Shown here piece after piece: positions 42,793 through 52,863 of a stretch of 64,000 nucleotides of DNA. This DNA comes from Mycobacteroides chelonae CCUG 47445. Its GTDB lineage: Bacteria; Actinomycetota; Actinomycetes; Mycobacteriales; Mycobacteriaceae. The position numbers and the translations under genes were made by a program. The notes below the pieces were generated by a model. That model saw only the letters and a list, made by a program, of their open reading frames with translations, searched no databases and had not been told where the DNA came from. The stretch is from assembly GCF_001632805.1 (NCBI RefSeq), contig NZ_CP007220.1, positions 3,534,001-3,598,000 of the forward strand, in the 5' to 3' direction. The first letter of the stretch is position 1, and each line of letters opens with the position of its first letter.

Positions 42793-42833
42793 ACCTAGTA
42801 GCGGGGACAGGATTTGAACCTGCGACCTCTGGG
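42792..42833. repeat. Right attachment site core (attR), 42 bp
   Basis: The sequence is identical to 28137-28178. It overlaps the 3' half of the intact tRNA-fMet gene, from the anticodon-stem 3' strand (CCC) through the T-arm and acceptor to a few bases beyond the gene. Confidence 0.93.
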
Positions 42834-42872
42834 TTATGAGCCCAGCGAGCTACCGAGCTGCTCCACCCCGCG
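42799..42872 (-). tRNA. Initiator tRNA-Met (fMet), anticodon CAU
   Basis: Read on the minus strand: acceptor CGCGGGG at 42872-42866 pairs with CCCCGCTA except for the C1xA72 mismatch, and the anticodon stem has GGG/CCC around CTCATAA. Both features are specific for initiator tRNA. The T-arm GGTTCAAATCC is present. The CCA end is not encoded. The gene is 74 nt. The 3' half is the integration target of the element to its left in the map. Confidence 0.96.
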
Positions 42873-43021
42873 GTGGTGAACACAAGGTTACCGGGCGCAG
42901 TGCGTGGCACCAAATCGTTTACCTGGCCTGCAGTTACGCACCCACGAACGCCTCGGCCGAGTGTCGACTTTCCGGACTTCTATCTCGCACTTTGGCCCGA
43001 AAAGTCGACATTCGGCGGAAA

Positions 43022-45988
43022 TTACTTGGCCTGTGTGAACTTCGTCATCGCGTCGTCAAGGTTCTTCAGCGCTTGCCCATACCGGGCGAAGTCCCCACTC
43101 TTCTGGGCGTCCTTCACCTCGCTGATGGCCCGCTGAACCTCCTGCAGCGCGGCGGTCTTCGCCGAGGACAGTTCCGAGGACCCCGCCGGCGGCACGGCAG
43201 CCGGGGGAACGATCGGAACGTTCTGACCGCTGGGCGGCGGCGTGTTCACATTTCCGGGTTCGGCCGCCGGGGCGGTGGCCGTCGCACCGGCACCGGGCCC
43301 GAACACCATGTCCAGAGCATCCCTGACCGTGGTCGCGTAGCCGACCTTGCCGTTGTAGAACATGCCCACACGGATCAGGCGCGGATACGAGGACTGATCG
43401 CCCTGGCCCGGCGAGGCATACAGCGGCTCGACGAACAACAATCCACCGTTGGCCACCGGCAGTGTCAGCAGGTTGCCCCACCGCAGGATGTTCTGATTCT
43501 TGATGATGCCGACATGCGAGGACACCTGGTTGTCGGTGGTGATCGCATTGTTCACCAGCTTGGGGCCCTGCACCGTTCCGGGAACCGTCAAAACGGTGAT
43601 CTTCCCGTAGGTTTCGGGATCGGAACTGGCACTGACATAGGCGGCCAGGAAATCACGCTGGAAGCGGTTCAGCGCACTTGTCAGTTGGAATGAGGCCGAA
43701 TTGTCGTTCTTCGTGATGTCTTTGGCCACGATGTAATACGGCGGCTGCGAACCGGTGGACGCGTTCGGGTCATCCGGCACCTGCCAGAAATCACTGGTGG
43801 AGAAGAAGGTCACCGGATCGTTGACGTGGTAGCGCGCCAGCAGCGTCCGCTGCACCTTGAAAAGATCCTCCGGGTAGCGCAGGTGGCGCGCGAGGTCCGG
43901 CGAGATGTCACTCTTGGACTTGACCGTTCCGGGGAAGATCTTCATCCATGCCTTGAGCACGGGATCCTTCTCGTCCTGCTGATACAGGGTGACGGTGCCG
44001 TCGTACGCGTCCACCGTCGCCTTGACCGAGTTCCGGATGTACGACACCTGCTGGTTGGGCAGCGCTCCCCCGGTCTTGCCGACCTGGCTGTCAAAGGTGG
44101 CCTCCGACAACGACGTCTGCTGCGAGTACGGGTAGTTGTCCAGCGTGGTGTAGCCGTCGACGATCCAGACCATGCGCTTGTCGACGATCGCCGGGTAGGT
44201 CCCGCTGTCGACCGTCAGCCACGGCGCCACCGCTTCCACCCGCCGGCTTGGGTCCCGGTTGAACAGGATCTTGCTGTTGTCCCCGATCACGTTGGAGAAC
44301 AGGAAGTTCCGTTCGGCGTACTTCAGACCGAAGACCGTCCGTGCCAGCGCACCGCCGACCGGCACGCCGCCGGTACCGGTGTAGGTGCTGTTCTTGGTTC
44401 CGGAGTTGTTCTCGTAGTCGTACTCACGATCGTCACCGTTCTTGCCGACGATCGCATAGTCGTTGGTGTCGCTGGCGATGATCGGGCCGTAGTACACGCG
44501 CGGCTGAGCCAGCGCCGCCGGGCCGTCGGAAAGGACCTTGCCGTTGTCATCGACGGCATTCACCAGGAACTCCGGGTACCCGCCGTTCTCGTCCGGCTTG
44601 TCGGCCACTCCGCGCACGGTGTTGGCCGGGGCGGCGATGAATCCGTTGCCGTGGGTGTAGACGGTGTGCCGGTTGATCCAGTCACGCTGGTTATCACGAA
44701 GCTTGGCCGGATCGAGTTCGCGTGCGGCAACGACGTAGTCGCGCAGCGAGCCGCTCCTGTCCTGATACCGATCAATCGACAACGAATCGGGGAAGGCGTA
44801 GAAGTTCTTGCCCTGCTGCAATTGAGTGAAGGCCGGGCTCACGATGTTGGGATCCAAGACGCGGATGTTGGCGATCGTGGAGCGGTCGGCCGCAACCTGC
44901 TTGGCCAGTTGCTCGCTACCGGTGGGCGCCGATGCGGTACCGCTGTAGTCCCGGTAGGTCACGACGTCGTCGGTCAGTCCGTAGGCATCGCGCGTCGCCT
45001 TGATGCTGCGCGCGATGTACTCGCTTTCCTTCTGCGCGGCATTGGGTTTGACACTGAACTGCTCCACGATGAGCGGCCATCCGGCACCGACCACCAACGA
45101 GGACAGCAGCAGCAGCGCCAGGCCGATCGCGGGAATCCGCAGATCCTTGAGCACCAGCGCCGAGAACACCGCGACCGCACAGATCACCGCGATGGCCAGC
45201 AGGATGAGCTTGGCCGGCAGCACCGCGTTGATATCGGTGTAACCGGCGCCGGTGAACGGCTTACCGGCTCGCGTGTGCGAAAGCAGTTCGTACCGATCGA
45301 GCCAGTAGGCGGCGACCTTGAGCAGCACCAGAATTCCGGCAAGAGTCACCAGCTGGATGCGTGCCGGGCGCGACAGCGTGCCCGAACGACCGGACAGCCG
45401 AATGCCGCCAAAGATGTAGTGCACCAAGGCATTGACGATGAGCGCGATGAAGACCGCGATGAACAGGTACGTCAGCACGAATCGATAGAACGGCAGCTCG
45501 AAGGCGAAAAACCCGAGATCCAGGCCGAACTGCGGATCCTTGATACCGAAGTCCCCACCCTCCAGGAACAGCTGTACGGGCATCCAATAGCTTTGGGCCA
45601 CAATGCCGGCCAGCACACCGATAAGCACCGGAACACCGATGACGAAAAGCCGCACCCGCGACAGGATCAGAGCACGGTACTGCGCCAGAGCGTCGCCTGG
45701 CCCCTTGGTGGGCACGAACACGGGTCGCGCCCGGTATGCCAATCCGAAGCCCGCGAAAACCACGGTACCGACCAAGATTCCGACGATCAGGAACAAGGCC
45801 AGCCGGGTCAGCAGCACAGTCGTGAACACGCCCCGGAATCCGAGCTCACCGAACCACAGCCAATTGATGTAGGTGTCGACCAGGCGCGGGCCGATCAACA
45901 ACAACACCACGATCACCAACGCCGCGGCGACCAGTCGCCGGCTCCGTCGGGTCAGTCGTGGCAGAGCCCCATTCGGCCGCATTCCCAC
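43022..45988 (-). CDS. UPF0182 family membrane protein
   Basis: The 988-residue protein has seven membrane helices in the first third (about residues 15-330; for example [46 protein letters not shown] and [21 protein letters not shown]), then a large extracytoplasmic domain with many conserved Tyr/Asp motifs ([39 protein letters not shown]), and a Pro-rich C-terminal tail. UPF0182 members are present in all mycobacteria (M. tuberculosis Rv3193c); the function is unknown. A GTG start with an AGGAG site is used. It is the first core gene right of the element. Confidence 0.95.
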   Translation of the reverse strand: MGMRPNGALPRLTRRSRRLVAAALVIVVLLLIGPRLVDTYINWLWFGELGFRGVFTTVLLTRLALFLIVGILVGTVVFAGFGLAYRARPVFVPTKGPGDALAQYRALILSRVRLFVIGVPVLIGVLAGIVAQSYWMPVQLFLEGGDFGIKDPQFGLDLGFFAFELPFYRFVLTYLFIAVFIALIVNALVHYIFGGIRLSGRSGTLSRPARIQLVTLAGILVLLKVAAYWLDRYELLSHTRAGKPFTGAGYTDINAVLPAKLILLAIAVICAVAVFSALVLKDLRIPAIGLALLLLSSLVVGAGWPLIVEQFSVKPNAAQKESEYIARSIKATRDAYGLTDDVVTYRDYSGTASAPTGSEQLAKQVAADRSTIANIRVLDPNIVSPAFTQLQQGKNFYAFPDSLSIDRYQDRSGSLRDYVVAARELDPAKLRDNQRDWINRHTVYTHGNGFIAAPANTVRGVADKPDENGGYPEFLVNAVDDNGKVLSDGPAALAQPRVYYGPIIASDTNDYAIVGKNGDDREYDYENNSGTKNSTYTGTGGVPVGGALARTVFGLKYAERNFLFSNVIGDNSKILFNRDPSRRVEAVAPWLTVDSGTYPAIVDKRMVWIVDGYTTLDNYPYSQQTSLSEATFDSQVGKTGGALPNQQVSYIRNSVKATVDAYDGTVTLYQQDEKDPVLKAWMKIFPGTVKSKSDISPDLARHLRYPEDLFKVQRTLLARYHVNDPVTFFSTSDFWQVPDDPNASTGSQPPYYIVAKDITKNDNSASFQLTSALNRFQRDFLAAYVSASSDPETYGKITVLTVPGTVQGPKLVNNAITTDNQVSSHVGIIKNQNILRWGNLLTLPVANGGLLFVEPLYASPGQGDQSSYPRLIRVGMFYNGKVGYATTVRDALDMVFGPGAGATATAPAAEPGNVNTPPPSGQNVPIVPPAAVPPAGSSELSSAKTAALQEVQRAISEVKDAQKSGDFARYGQALKNLDDAMTKFTQAK

Positions 45989-46105
45989 GTCGCTACGCTC
46001 CTCGTCGAGTGTTCAAGCACGGCTCAATTTTCGCGCTTCGATTCTCAGCCCCACTGTAGCCGCAGAACAGCGGGCATCGGCCAGCATCGAGAGTGGTGAG
46101 GCTCG

Positions 46106-47140
46106 CTAACAACTGGGCGCTTGACCACCACGATCAAGGGTGTTGAGTCCGTCAACCGCTTCGGCCAAGGTGCCGACCTTGACCATGGTGAGCCCCTGCC
46201 CACCGTCCGTCTTGGCCTCGGCACAGTTGGCCGCCGGCACCAAGAACACCGTTGCTCCAGCGTCTTTGGCTGCCTGCATCTTGTGCGTGATTCCACCGAT
46301 AGGCCCCACCTTGCCCTCGGCGTCGATGGTTCCCGTTCCGGCGACGAACTTTCCACCGTCGAGTTCACCGGGCGTCAGCTTGTCGATCACGGCGAGGCTG
46401 AACATCAGCCCGGCCGACGGCCCACCGATATTGGCCAGGTTGAAATCAATGGTGAACGGCGCCCACGGCGCCTGCACAACGCCGACCCCCAGGAACCCGT
46501 AGTCACGATCCCCGTTCTTGCCGAGCGTGATCTTCACCGGTTCCGTCTTACTGCTGCCCTCGGGATTCTTACGCTTGTAGTCCAGCGTCACCACCTCACC
46601 GGGCTTGGTCGCCTTGAGCGCTCCGGTGAACTCCTCCAGGTTGGCCACCGGTCGCCCGTTCACCGCGGTGATCGCGTCGTTCTCCTGCAGCTTGCCCTTG
46701 GACGGTCCGTCATCACTGATGGTCAGAACGGTCACCGCCGTCGGGTACTTGAGATATCCGAGTGCCGCAAATTCGGCACTTTCTTCGGACTTCTTGAACT
46801 CGAGGTCGTTTTCCTTGTCCACCTGATCCTTGGACCGATTAGGTGGGTACACCGCGTCCCGCGGGACCAACTGCTCACGCCCGCTCGCCCACAACCGCAG
46901 CGCATCGGCCAATGTCAGTCCGTCGCGCTGGGAGACCGTCGTCATGTTGAGGTGGCCCGACACCGGGTCGACCTTGGTGCCCTTGATGTCGACCACCTCC
47001 TTACCCTCGACCTGGCCGAGGGTATTGAAGGTCGGGCCCGGTCCCAGGGACACGAATGGCACGGTGATCACCGACACCAACAACGCGAAGGCGATGATCG
47101 GGACCAGCGCGACCAGCAGCGTCGCTACGCGGCGATTCAT
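46106..47140 (-). CDS. PDZ and Lon-like serine protease (YlbL family)
   Basis: The 344-residue protein has a signal anchor (about residues 5-30: VATLLVALVPIIAFALLVSVITVPFVSLGPGP), a PDZ domain (about 130-205: GPSKGKLQENDAITAVNGRPVANLEEFTGAL), and an S16 Lon-like protease domain (about 215-340). The catalytic Ser is in GGPSAGLMFSLAV and the Lys in GGITHKMQAAKDAG. It matches M. tuberculosis Rv3194c. It acts on the outer face of the plasma membrane; the substrates are not known. It lies about 120 bp upstream of the UPF0182 gene on the same strand. Confidence 0.93.
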   Translation of the reverse strand: MNRRVATLLVALVPIIAFALLVSVITVPFVSLGPGPTFNTLGQVEGKEVVDIKGTKVDPVSGHLNMTTVSQRDGLTLADALRLWASGREQLVPRDAVYPPNRSKDQVDKENDLEFKKSEESAEFAALGYLKYPTAVTVLTISDDGPSKGKLQENDAITAVNGRPVANLEEFTGALKATKPGEVVTLDYKRKNPEGSSKTEPVKITLGKNGDRDYGFLGVGVVQAPWAPFTIDFNLANIGGPSAGLMFSLAVIDKLTPGELDGGKFVAGTGTIDAEGKVGPIGGITHKMQAAKDAGATVFLVPAANCAEAKTDGGQGLTMVKVGTLAEAVDGLNTLDRGGQAPSC

Positions 47141-47201
47141 GCCTGCACCCTATGGCAAGCCCTGTTCGGGACCCCGTCGGTAGTCTCATGGTGGAGGTCC
47201 G

Positions 47202-47615
47202 ATGAACGATCATGCCCCCGTCCTGCTGTATGACGGCGTGTGCGCACTGTGCAACGGAGCGGTGAAGAAGATCCTGCGTGACGACAAGGTCGGAACGATG
47301 CGCTTCGCGGCCCTCGACAGTGAGTACGGCAAGCAGGTGATCGCGCGGCACCCCGAACTCGTCGGTGTCGATTCCTTCGTGATCGTCGACAATCCGGGGG
47401 ATCCTGCCGAACGAATTCATATCCGGTCCGACGGCGTGCTGCGCATCATCGACTATCTCGGCAGCACCCGAAGAGCCTCCCTCATCGCACTGGTCCCGCG
47501 GCCCATCCGCGATGCGCTCTACCGGCTGGTCGCCCGAATCCGATACCGGGTGTTCGGGCGGTACGACACCTGCCCGTTGCCGCCTCCGGAGGTGCGGGCG
47601 CGTTTCCTGGCCTGA
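47202..47615 (+). CDS. DCC family thiol-disulfide oxidoreductase
   Basis: The 137-residue protein begins VLLYDGVCALCNGAVKKILRDD, containing the family's DxxCxxC motif, and has the expected thioredoxin-like fold (MRFAALDSEYGKQVI, DSFVIVDN). It was previously called DUF393. It probably catalyses thiol-disulfide exchange in the cytosol or at the membrane; no partner is known. It is divergent from the PDZ protease. Confidence 0.88.
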   Translation: MNDHAPVLLYDGVCALCNGAVKKILRDDKVGTMRFAALDSEYGKQVIARHPELVGVDSFVIVDNPGDPAERIHIRSDGVLRIIDYLGSTRRASLIALVPRPIRDALYRLVARIRYRVFGRYDTCPLPPPEVRARFLA

Positions 47616-47685
47616 TCCCACGCCAAAACGGGTGCGTTCACTGACAGCGTGATCCGGCCATGTCTACCAGCGGTACCGTGGAGAT

Positions 47686-49038
47686 ATGGCCGACCTCCCC
47701 TTTGGATTCGCTGCTGGCGACGACCCCGACCGTGAGCCGGGCGACGGCGCGCGGCCGGGACCCGGCTCGGGACCGTCGGGCGCGGACCCGTTCGGCTTCG
47801 GATCTGGTGGATTCAATCCCGCCGACCTCGGGCAGATCTTCACCCAGCTGGGACAGATGTTCAGCGGGGCTGCCGCCGGTGCGGCCAGTGGTCAGTCCAC
47901 GGGCGCGGTCAACTACGACATCGCCCGGCAACTCGCTTCAAGCTCAATCGGATTCGTCGCGCCCATCACCGAGGGCACCCAATCGGCGATCACCGATGCG
48001 GTGCACCTGGCCGACACCTGGCTCGACGGAGCCACCGCGCTGCCCGCCGGGGCCACCCGAACCGCCGCCTGGACCGCAACCGACTGGGTGGACAACACTC
48101 TGGAAAACTGGAAGCGGCTCGTCGACCCTGTCGCCGAACAGATTTCAGGCATGTGGGCGGCCAACCTGCCCGAAGAGGCCCAGGGCATGGCCGGTCCGCT
48201 GCTGGGCATGATGACCCAGATGGGCGGCATGGCCTTCGGGTCGCAGCTGGGCCAGGCTCTCGGACAGCTGTCCCGAGAGGTGCTGACCTCCACCGACATC
48301 GGATTGCCATTGGGCCCCAAGGGCACGGCGGCTCTGCTTCCGGTCGCCATCGAGGCGTTCTCCGAGGGCCTCGAACAGTCCAAGAGCGAGATCATGACCT
48401 TCCTGGCCGCCCGGGAAGCCGCACACCACCGGTTGTTCAGCGGCGTGGGCTGGCTGACCATCCGGCTGATGGACACCCTTGAGCAGTACGCCAAGGGCAT
48501 CTCGATCGACATGAGCGCCATCGAAGAAGCCGCGCGCGGCTTCAACCCCGCGTCGCTGGGCGACCCGTCCGATATGGAACAGATTCTGTCCCAAGGCATT
48601 TTCGAGCCGAAGACCACGCCGCAACAGGAGCAGGCCCTGGAGCGCCTGGAAACCCTGCTGGCGCTGATCGAGGGATGGGTACAAACCGTGGTGACCGACG
48701 CGCTCGGCGAGCGCATACCCGCGACCGCGGCCCTCAGCGAGACCTTGCGGCGCCGCCGCGCGACGGGCGGCCCGGCCGAGCAGACCTTCGGCACCTTGGT
48801 GGGCCTGGAGCTGCGGCCGCGCAAGTTGCGTGAGGCAGCAGACCTGTGGCGCAGGCTCACCGACGCCGTGGGTGTGGACAAGCGCGACGCGATCTGGGCA
48901 CATCCGGATCTGATTCCCGATGCGAGCGATCTGGACAACCCGGCCGCCTTTATCGATCGCATCGTCGGCGGAGACACCGACGCCATCGACGATCCGATCG
49001 CGCAGATCGAGAAGCTCGATCCGGGCACATCCGAATAA
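47686..49038 (+). CDS. Zincin-like metalloprotease family protein (DUF2342)
   Basis: The 450-residue protein has a disordered, Gly/Asp/Pro-rich N-terminus (about residues 1-50) and a folded domain with MTFLAAREAAHHRLFSGVGWLTIRLMD (about residue 240), where AREAAHHRL carries the zinc-ligand/Glu arrangement of the DUF2342 zincin-like family. The C-terminal part has RKLREAADLWRRLTDAVGVDKRDAIWAHPDLIP. It corresponds to M. tuberculosis Rv3195. The physiological substrate is unknown. It precedes the cyclodehydratase-like gene on the same strand. Confidence 0.85.
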   Translation: MADLPFGFAAGDDPDREPGDGARPGPGSGPSGADPFGFGSGGFNPADLGQIFTQLGQMFSGAAAGAASGQSTGAVNYDIARQLASSSIGFVAPITEGTQSAITDAVHLADTWLDGATALPAGATRTAAWTATDWVDNTLENWKRLVDPVAEQISGMWAANLPEEAQGMAGPLLGMMTQMGGMAFGSQLGQALGQLSREVLTSTDIGLPLGPKGTAALLPVAIEAFSEGLEQSKSEIMTFLAAREAAHHRLFSGVGWLTIRLMDTLEQYAKGISIDMSAIEEAARGFNPASLGDPSDMEQILSQGIFEPKTTPQQEQALERLETLLALIEGWVQTVVTDALGERIPATAALSETLRRRRATGGPAEQTFGTLVGLELRPRKLREAADLWRRLTDAVGVDKRDAIWAHPDLIPDASDLDNPAAFIDRIVGGDTDAIDDPIAQIEKLDPGTSE

Positions 49039-49150
49039 AACCGGAGAAATCTGCGGCTCACACATTCAGTGCTGGTCAAGGGCCGAATGCGGCTGTGGAT
49101 AAACGGCTTTCAGCCACCTGGCGAGCACGCCGGATATGCCACAGTGGGTC

Positions 49151-50014
49151 ATGTCCAGTGAGCCGACCTTCACCCTCGATCCGGCACGTCCGGTGCTGCC
49201 GAGGCCGGATGACGGGGTCCAGATCGGGTGGATGCCGCGTCATGCCGTGATCGTGCGCCCCTCATGCACCGCGCCCGCCGCTGCGGTACGCCAGCTGCTG
49301 CGTTCCCTGACCGACGAACTCACCTGGAGTCAGATCCTTGGCCTTCAGTGCGTCAAGGACTTTCATGACACCGAGGACATTCGGTCGCTGCTGGAGGAAT
49401 TGGTCGACACCGGCGCCGTCATCCGGCGCACCCGATCCGTCCCGGCCGTCTCGCCGGTAATCCGACTCGTTGGTCGCGGTCCACTGTCCGATGCTCTCGC
49501 CGAGGCGCTCCGGCACACTTCGGCGCGTATCCAGCGCTCAACCCAATCGGCACACGGAAAGTCTTGGCAACACGTAGATTTGGCGATACTCGCCGATGAC
49601 CTGATCGCCGACACCCGGCTACTTCGGGCACTTGCCGATGCCGAGGTGCCGCATCTGTCCGTCCGAGCGCGCGACGGTACCGGTCTCATTGGGCCCATGG
49701 TTCTGCCTGGTATCACCAGCTGCCTGGAATGCGCCGACCGCCATCGGCGTGACCGCGACGAACAGTGGCCCGCGGTGGCCGCTCAACTCACCGGGACCGT
49801 GGGCGTCGCCGCGCCGGCCACCGTGCTGGGCACTGCGGCGGTGGCGCTGGCACAGATCGACCGAGTGCTGTCGGCGATTCGCGGACAGGCGCCGGGGCCA
49901 CTGGTAACGCTCAACGCGACGCTCGAGCTCGACCTGTCCACTCATGCGTTGACGGCCCGGCATTGGACCGCGCATCCCTTGTGCCAGTGCGGCGCCTATT
50001 TCAGCGGAAATTGA
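49151..50014 (+). CDS. Cyclodehydratase/ThiF-like zinc protein (Rv3196-like)
   Basis: The ATG at 49151 gives 287 residues; an in-frame ATG five codons upstream is possible. The N-terminal half (PVLPRPDDGVQIGWMPRHAVIV, LLEELVDTGAVIRR) is a winged-helix unit like the leader-binding domain of azoline cyclodehydratases. The C-terminal half contains SCLECADRHRRDRDEQW and HPLCQCGAYF, four cysteines that should bind one zinc. The ATP-binding E1 core is reduced. A role in peptide modification is possible but the neighbours contain no YcaO gene. Confidence 0.8.
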   Translation: MSSEPTFTLDPARPVLPRPDDGVQIGWMPRHAVIVRPSCTAPAAAVRQLLRSLTDELTWSQILGLQCVKDFHDTEDIRSLLEELVDTGAVIRRTRSVPAVSPVIRLVGRGPLSDALAEALRHTSARIQRSTQSAHGKSWQHVDLAILADDLIADTRLLRALADAEVPHLSVRARDGTGLIGPMVLPGITSCLECADRHRRDRDEQWPAVAAQLTGTVGVAAPATVLGTAAVALAQIDRVLSAIRGQAPGPLVTLNATLELDLSTHALTARHWTAHPLCQCGAYFSGN

Positions 50015-50063
50015 CGAAGACCCACCTTTTGTTAACTTCATCACGACCGGGCATGATGTGCAC

Positions 50064-51413
50064 ATGGCAGAGATCCGTCGTGGCCGCGCCGCACGCGCCG
50101 CAAAACTCGCATCGCTTCCGGCCGGGATCGCGGGCCGTGCCGCGCTCGGTGTGGGTAAACGGATCGCCGGGAAATCCAAAGACGAAGTGAACGCCGAACT
50201 CGTCGAGAAGGCTGCCGAGCAGCTGTTCCAGGTTCTCGGCGAGCTCAAGGGCGCGGCCATGAAGATCGGCCAGATGCTCTCGGTGATGGAGGCCGCCATT
50301 CCCCCCGAGTTCGGGGAGCCGTACCGCGAGGCGCTGACCAAGCTGCAAAGCGATGCCCCACCGCTGCCCGCCGACAAGGTCCACCGCGTTCTGGACGCAC
50401 AGCTGGGCACCAAGTGGCGTGAACGTTTCCAGTCCTTCGACGACAAGCCCGTCGCCTCGGCCAGCATCGGCCAGGTACACAAGGCCGTCTGGAAGGACGG
50501 CCGGACCGTCGCGGTCAAGGTGCAGTACCCGGGCGCCGACGAGGCCGTCCGCTCGGACCTCAAGACCATTCAGCGTCTGTCTTCCCTGTTCAAGCAGGTG
50601 GCTCCGGGTGCCGATATCAAGGCCATCGTCGACGAACTCATCGAGCGCACCGAGGAAGAACTCGACTACCGCATCGAGGCCACCAATCAGCGCACCTTCG
50701 TCAAGGCCTTCAAGGACGACCCCGAGTTCTACGTCCCCTCGGTCGTGGCCTCGTCCCCCAAGGTGATCATCACCGAGTGGATGCAGGGCCGGAAGCTCTC
50801 GGAAATCATCGCCAAGGGCACCGAAGAGGAACGCAGCAAGTGTGCGCATTTCCTCCTCGAATTCAGCATCAGCTCGCCGTATCGGTGTGGACTGCTGCAC
50901 GCAGACACCCACCCCGGAAACTTCATGCTGCTCGAAGACGGCCGGTTCGGAATCATGGACTTCGGCGCCTGCGCCGCGCATGAGGGTGGTCTGCCCGCGG
51001 GCTTCGGTCCGATCCTGCGCCTGGCCCGAGACGAGAAGTGGGAAGAGCTCACCGAGGTGCTCCGTTCGGAGGGTTTCATCCCACCGAGCGCAACCTCCGT
51101 GTCTCACGAAGAGGTCAACTCCTACCTTGAGCCGTACATCGAGCCGCTCAACCACGAGACCTTCCACTTCAGCCGCAAGTGGCTGCAGCGGCTCACCGCC
51201 AAGGCCACCGATTTCCGCAGCCAGGAGTTCCTCGAGTCGTTCAAGACCAGCCGGCAGATGAACTTGCCGCCGAATTACCTGATGTTCTTCAGGGTCCTCG
51301 GCGGCCTGATCGGTATCGCCGCACAGCTCGATGCCCCGGTCGACTACGCCGCCATCATCGACAAGTGGGTTCCAGGGTTCCACGAGGACAGCAAGGCTCC
51401 GGCCGCCACTTAA
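50064..51413 (+). CDS. ABC1/AarF (UbiB) family kinase-like protein, copy 1
   Basis: The ATG at 50064 (MAEIRRGRAAR) gives 449 residues. Family motifs are present: KIGQM (KxGQ, about residue 70), PVASASIGQVHKAVW (Ala-rich nucleotide loop), VAVKVQYPGADEAV (Lys), ELDYRIEA, HADTHPGNFML and IMDFGAC. These proteins are atypical kinases linked to quinone or lipid metabolism and membrane homeostasis. The core ortholog is Rv3197. Two further copies follow in tandem, and 126 bp (50324-50449) are identical to copy 2. Confidence 0.93.
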   Translation: MAEIRRGRAARAAKLASLPAGIAGRAALGVGKRIAGKSKDEVNAELVEKAAEQLFQVLGELKGAAMKIGQMLSVMEAAIPPEFGEPYREALTKLQSDAPPLPADKVHRVLDAQLGTKWRERFQSFDDKPVASASIGQVHKAVWKDGRTVAVKVQYPGADEAVRSDLKTIQRLSSLFKQVAPGADIKAIVDELIERTEEELDYRIEATNQRTFVKAFKDDPEFYVPSVVASSPKVIITEWMQGRKLSEIIAKGTEEERSKCAHFLLEFSISSPYRCGLLHADTHPGNFMLLEDGRFGIMDFGACAAHEGGLPAGFGPILRLARDEKWEELTEVLRSEGFIPPSATSVSHEEVNSYLEPYIEPLNHETFHFSRKWLQRLTAKATDFRSQEFLESFKTSRQMNLPPNYLMFFRVLGGLIGIAAQLDAPVDYAAIIDKWVPGFHEDSKAPAAT

Positions 51414-51469
51414 GTGAGATGGAAAACCTGCGTTGTCAGACTCTCGCCGCCCCCGGCATGATGTAACGC

Positions 51470-52801
51470 ATGGCTGAGATCCGTCGTGGCCGCGCCGCGC
51501 GCGCCGCAAAACTGGCATCCCTACCGGCAGGCATCGCCGGTCGAGCCGCGCTGGGCGTCGGAAAACGTTTGACCGGCAAGTCCAAGGACGAAGTCAACGC
51601 CGAGATGATGGAGAAGGCGGCCGAGCAGCTGTTCCAGGTTCTCGGCGAGCTCAAGGGCGCGGCCATGAAACTCGGGCAGGCCCTTTCCGTTTTCGAGGCC
51701 GCCATCCCGCCGGCCTTTGCCGAACCCTTCCGCGAGGCGCTGACCAAGCTGCAAAGCGATGCCCCACCGCTGCCCGCCGACAAGGTCCACCGCGTTCTGG
51801 ACGCACAGCTGGGCACCAAGTGGCGTGAACGTTTCCAGTCCTTCGACGACAAGCCTGTCGCCTCAGCCAGCATCGGCCAGGTACACAAGGCCGTCTGGAG
51901 CGACGGGCGCGTTGTCGCGGTCAAGGTGCAGTACCCCGGCGCCGACGAGGCCGTCCGCTCGGACCTGAAAACCATGCAACGGTTGTCATCGCTGTTCAAA
52001 CAGATCGTGCCCGGAGCAGACGTCAAAAGCATCATCGACGAACTGATCGAGCGCACCGAGGAAGAACTCGACTACCGCATCGAGGCCACTAATCAGCGGG
52101 CCTTCGCGAAGGCCTTCAAAGGCGACCCCGAGTTCTATGTGTCACCGGTCGTGGCCTCGGCGCCCAAGGTCGTTATCAGCGAATGGATGCAGGGCCGCAA
52201 GCTCTCCGAAATCATCAGCAGCGGAACCGAAGACGAACGCAACGAGTGCGGCCGTCTGCTGCTGAAGTTCACGGTCAGCTCCCCGTACCGGTGTGGACTG
52301 CTGCACGCAGACACCCACCCCGGAAACTTCATGCTGCTGCCCGACGGGCGCCTCGGCGTCATGGACTTCGGTGCCGTCGCCACCCACGAGGGCGGGTTCC
52401 CTCCGAACCTGGGCCCCATCTGGCGTCTGGAGCGCGACGGGATCTGGGATGAGCTCATCCCCCTCATGCGCGAGGAGGGATTCATTCCGCCGCGCACCGA
52501 GGTCTCACCGGAGGAGATCGACGAGTACCTCAAGCCGTTCATCGATCCGCTCAAGTCCGATGAGTTCCACTTCAGCCGCAAGTGGATGCAGCGGGTCGCC
52601 GCCAAATCCAGTGACCTGCGTGGGGCGCAGTTCCAGACCGGCCGGCATCTGGATCTGCCGCCCGTCTATCTCATGATGTTCCGGGTGCTGGGCAGCCTGT
52701 CAGGCATTTTGGCCCAGCTCGACGCGACGGTCCCGTACGCGCAGATCATCGGCGACTGGGTTCCCGGTTTCCGCGAGGATGAGCCCGTTGCTGCCAGCTA
52801 G
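51470..52801 (+). CDS. ABC1/AarF family kinase-like protein, copy 2
   Basis: The 443-residue product is a close paralogue of copy 1 with the same motifs (KLGQA, SASIGQVHKAVW, VAVKVQYPG, HADTHPGNFML, VMDFGAV). The C-terminal third is more diverged, and the protein is six residues shorter. It starts 56 bp after the copy 1 stop. The long identity to copy 1 in the middle of the kinase core, set in less similar sequence, suggests recent gene conversion. Confidence 0.93.
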   Translation: MAEIRRGRAARAAKLASLPAGIAGRAALGVGKRLTGKSKDEVNAEMMEKAAEQLFQVLGELKGAAMKLGQALSVFEAAIPPAFAEPFREALTKLQSDAPPLPADKVHRVLDAQLGTKWRERFQSFDDKPVASASIGQVHKAVWSDGRVVAVKVQYPGADEAVRSDLKTMQRLSSLFKQIVPGADVKSIIDELIERTEEELDYRIEATNQRAFAKAFKGDPEFYVSPVVASAPKVVISEWMQGRKLSEIISSGTEDERNECGRLLLKFTVSSPYRCGLLHADTHPGNFMLLPDGRLGVMDFGAVATHEGGFPPNLGPIWRLERDGIWDELIPLMREEGFIPPRTEVSPEEIDEYLKPFIDPLKSDEFHFSRKWMQRVAAKSSDLRGAQFQTGRHLDLPPVYLMMFRVLGSLSGILAQLDATVPYAQIIGDWVPGFREDEPVAAS

Positions 52802-52863
52802 CAACAGCTAGCATTCCGTGAAGACGTGGGGCAACGACGCCACACGGAACGATATGAGGTGAC

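Larger units (their letters stand above)
28137..42833. mobile_element. Integrated element (defective prophage or satellite), about 14.7 kb, in tRNA-fMet
   Basis: The element is bounded by identical 42-bp sequences at 28137-28178 and 42792-42833, which are the 3' half of the initiator tRNA gene plus its first downstream bases. Inside are phage-type genes (XRE regulator, BRO-N/KilAC antirepressor, HTH repressor) and an ESX toxin-like operon. Several segments have lower GC and unrecognised genes, unlike the flanks. There is no recognisable integrase, terminase, capsid, tail or lysis gene. Core chromosomal genes resume at both ends. Confidence 0.9.

Noticed and set aside
43826-46099. Long plus-strand open frame (757 codons) opposite the UPF0182 gene
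   Set aside because: Antisense shadow rich in Arg, Gln and His; the minus-strand protein is a conserved mycobacterial membrane protein.
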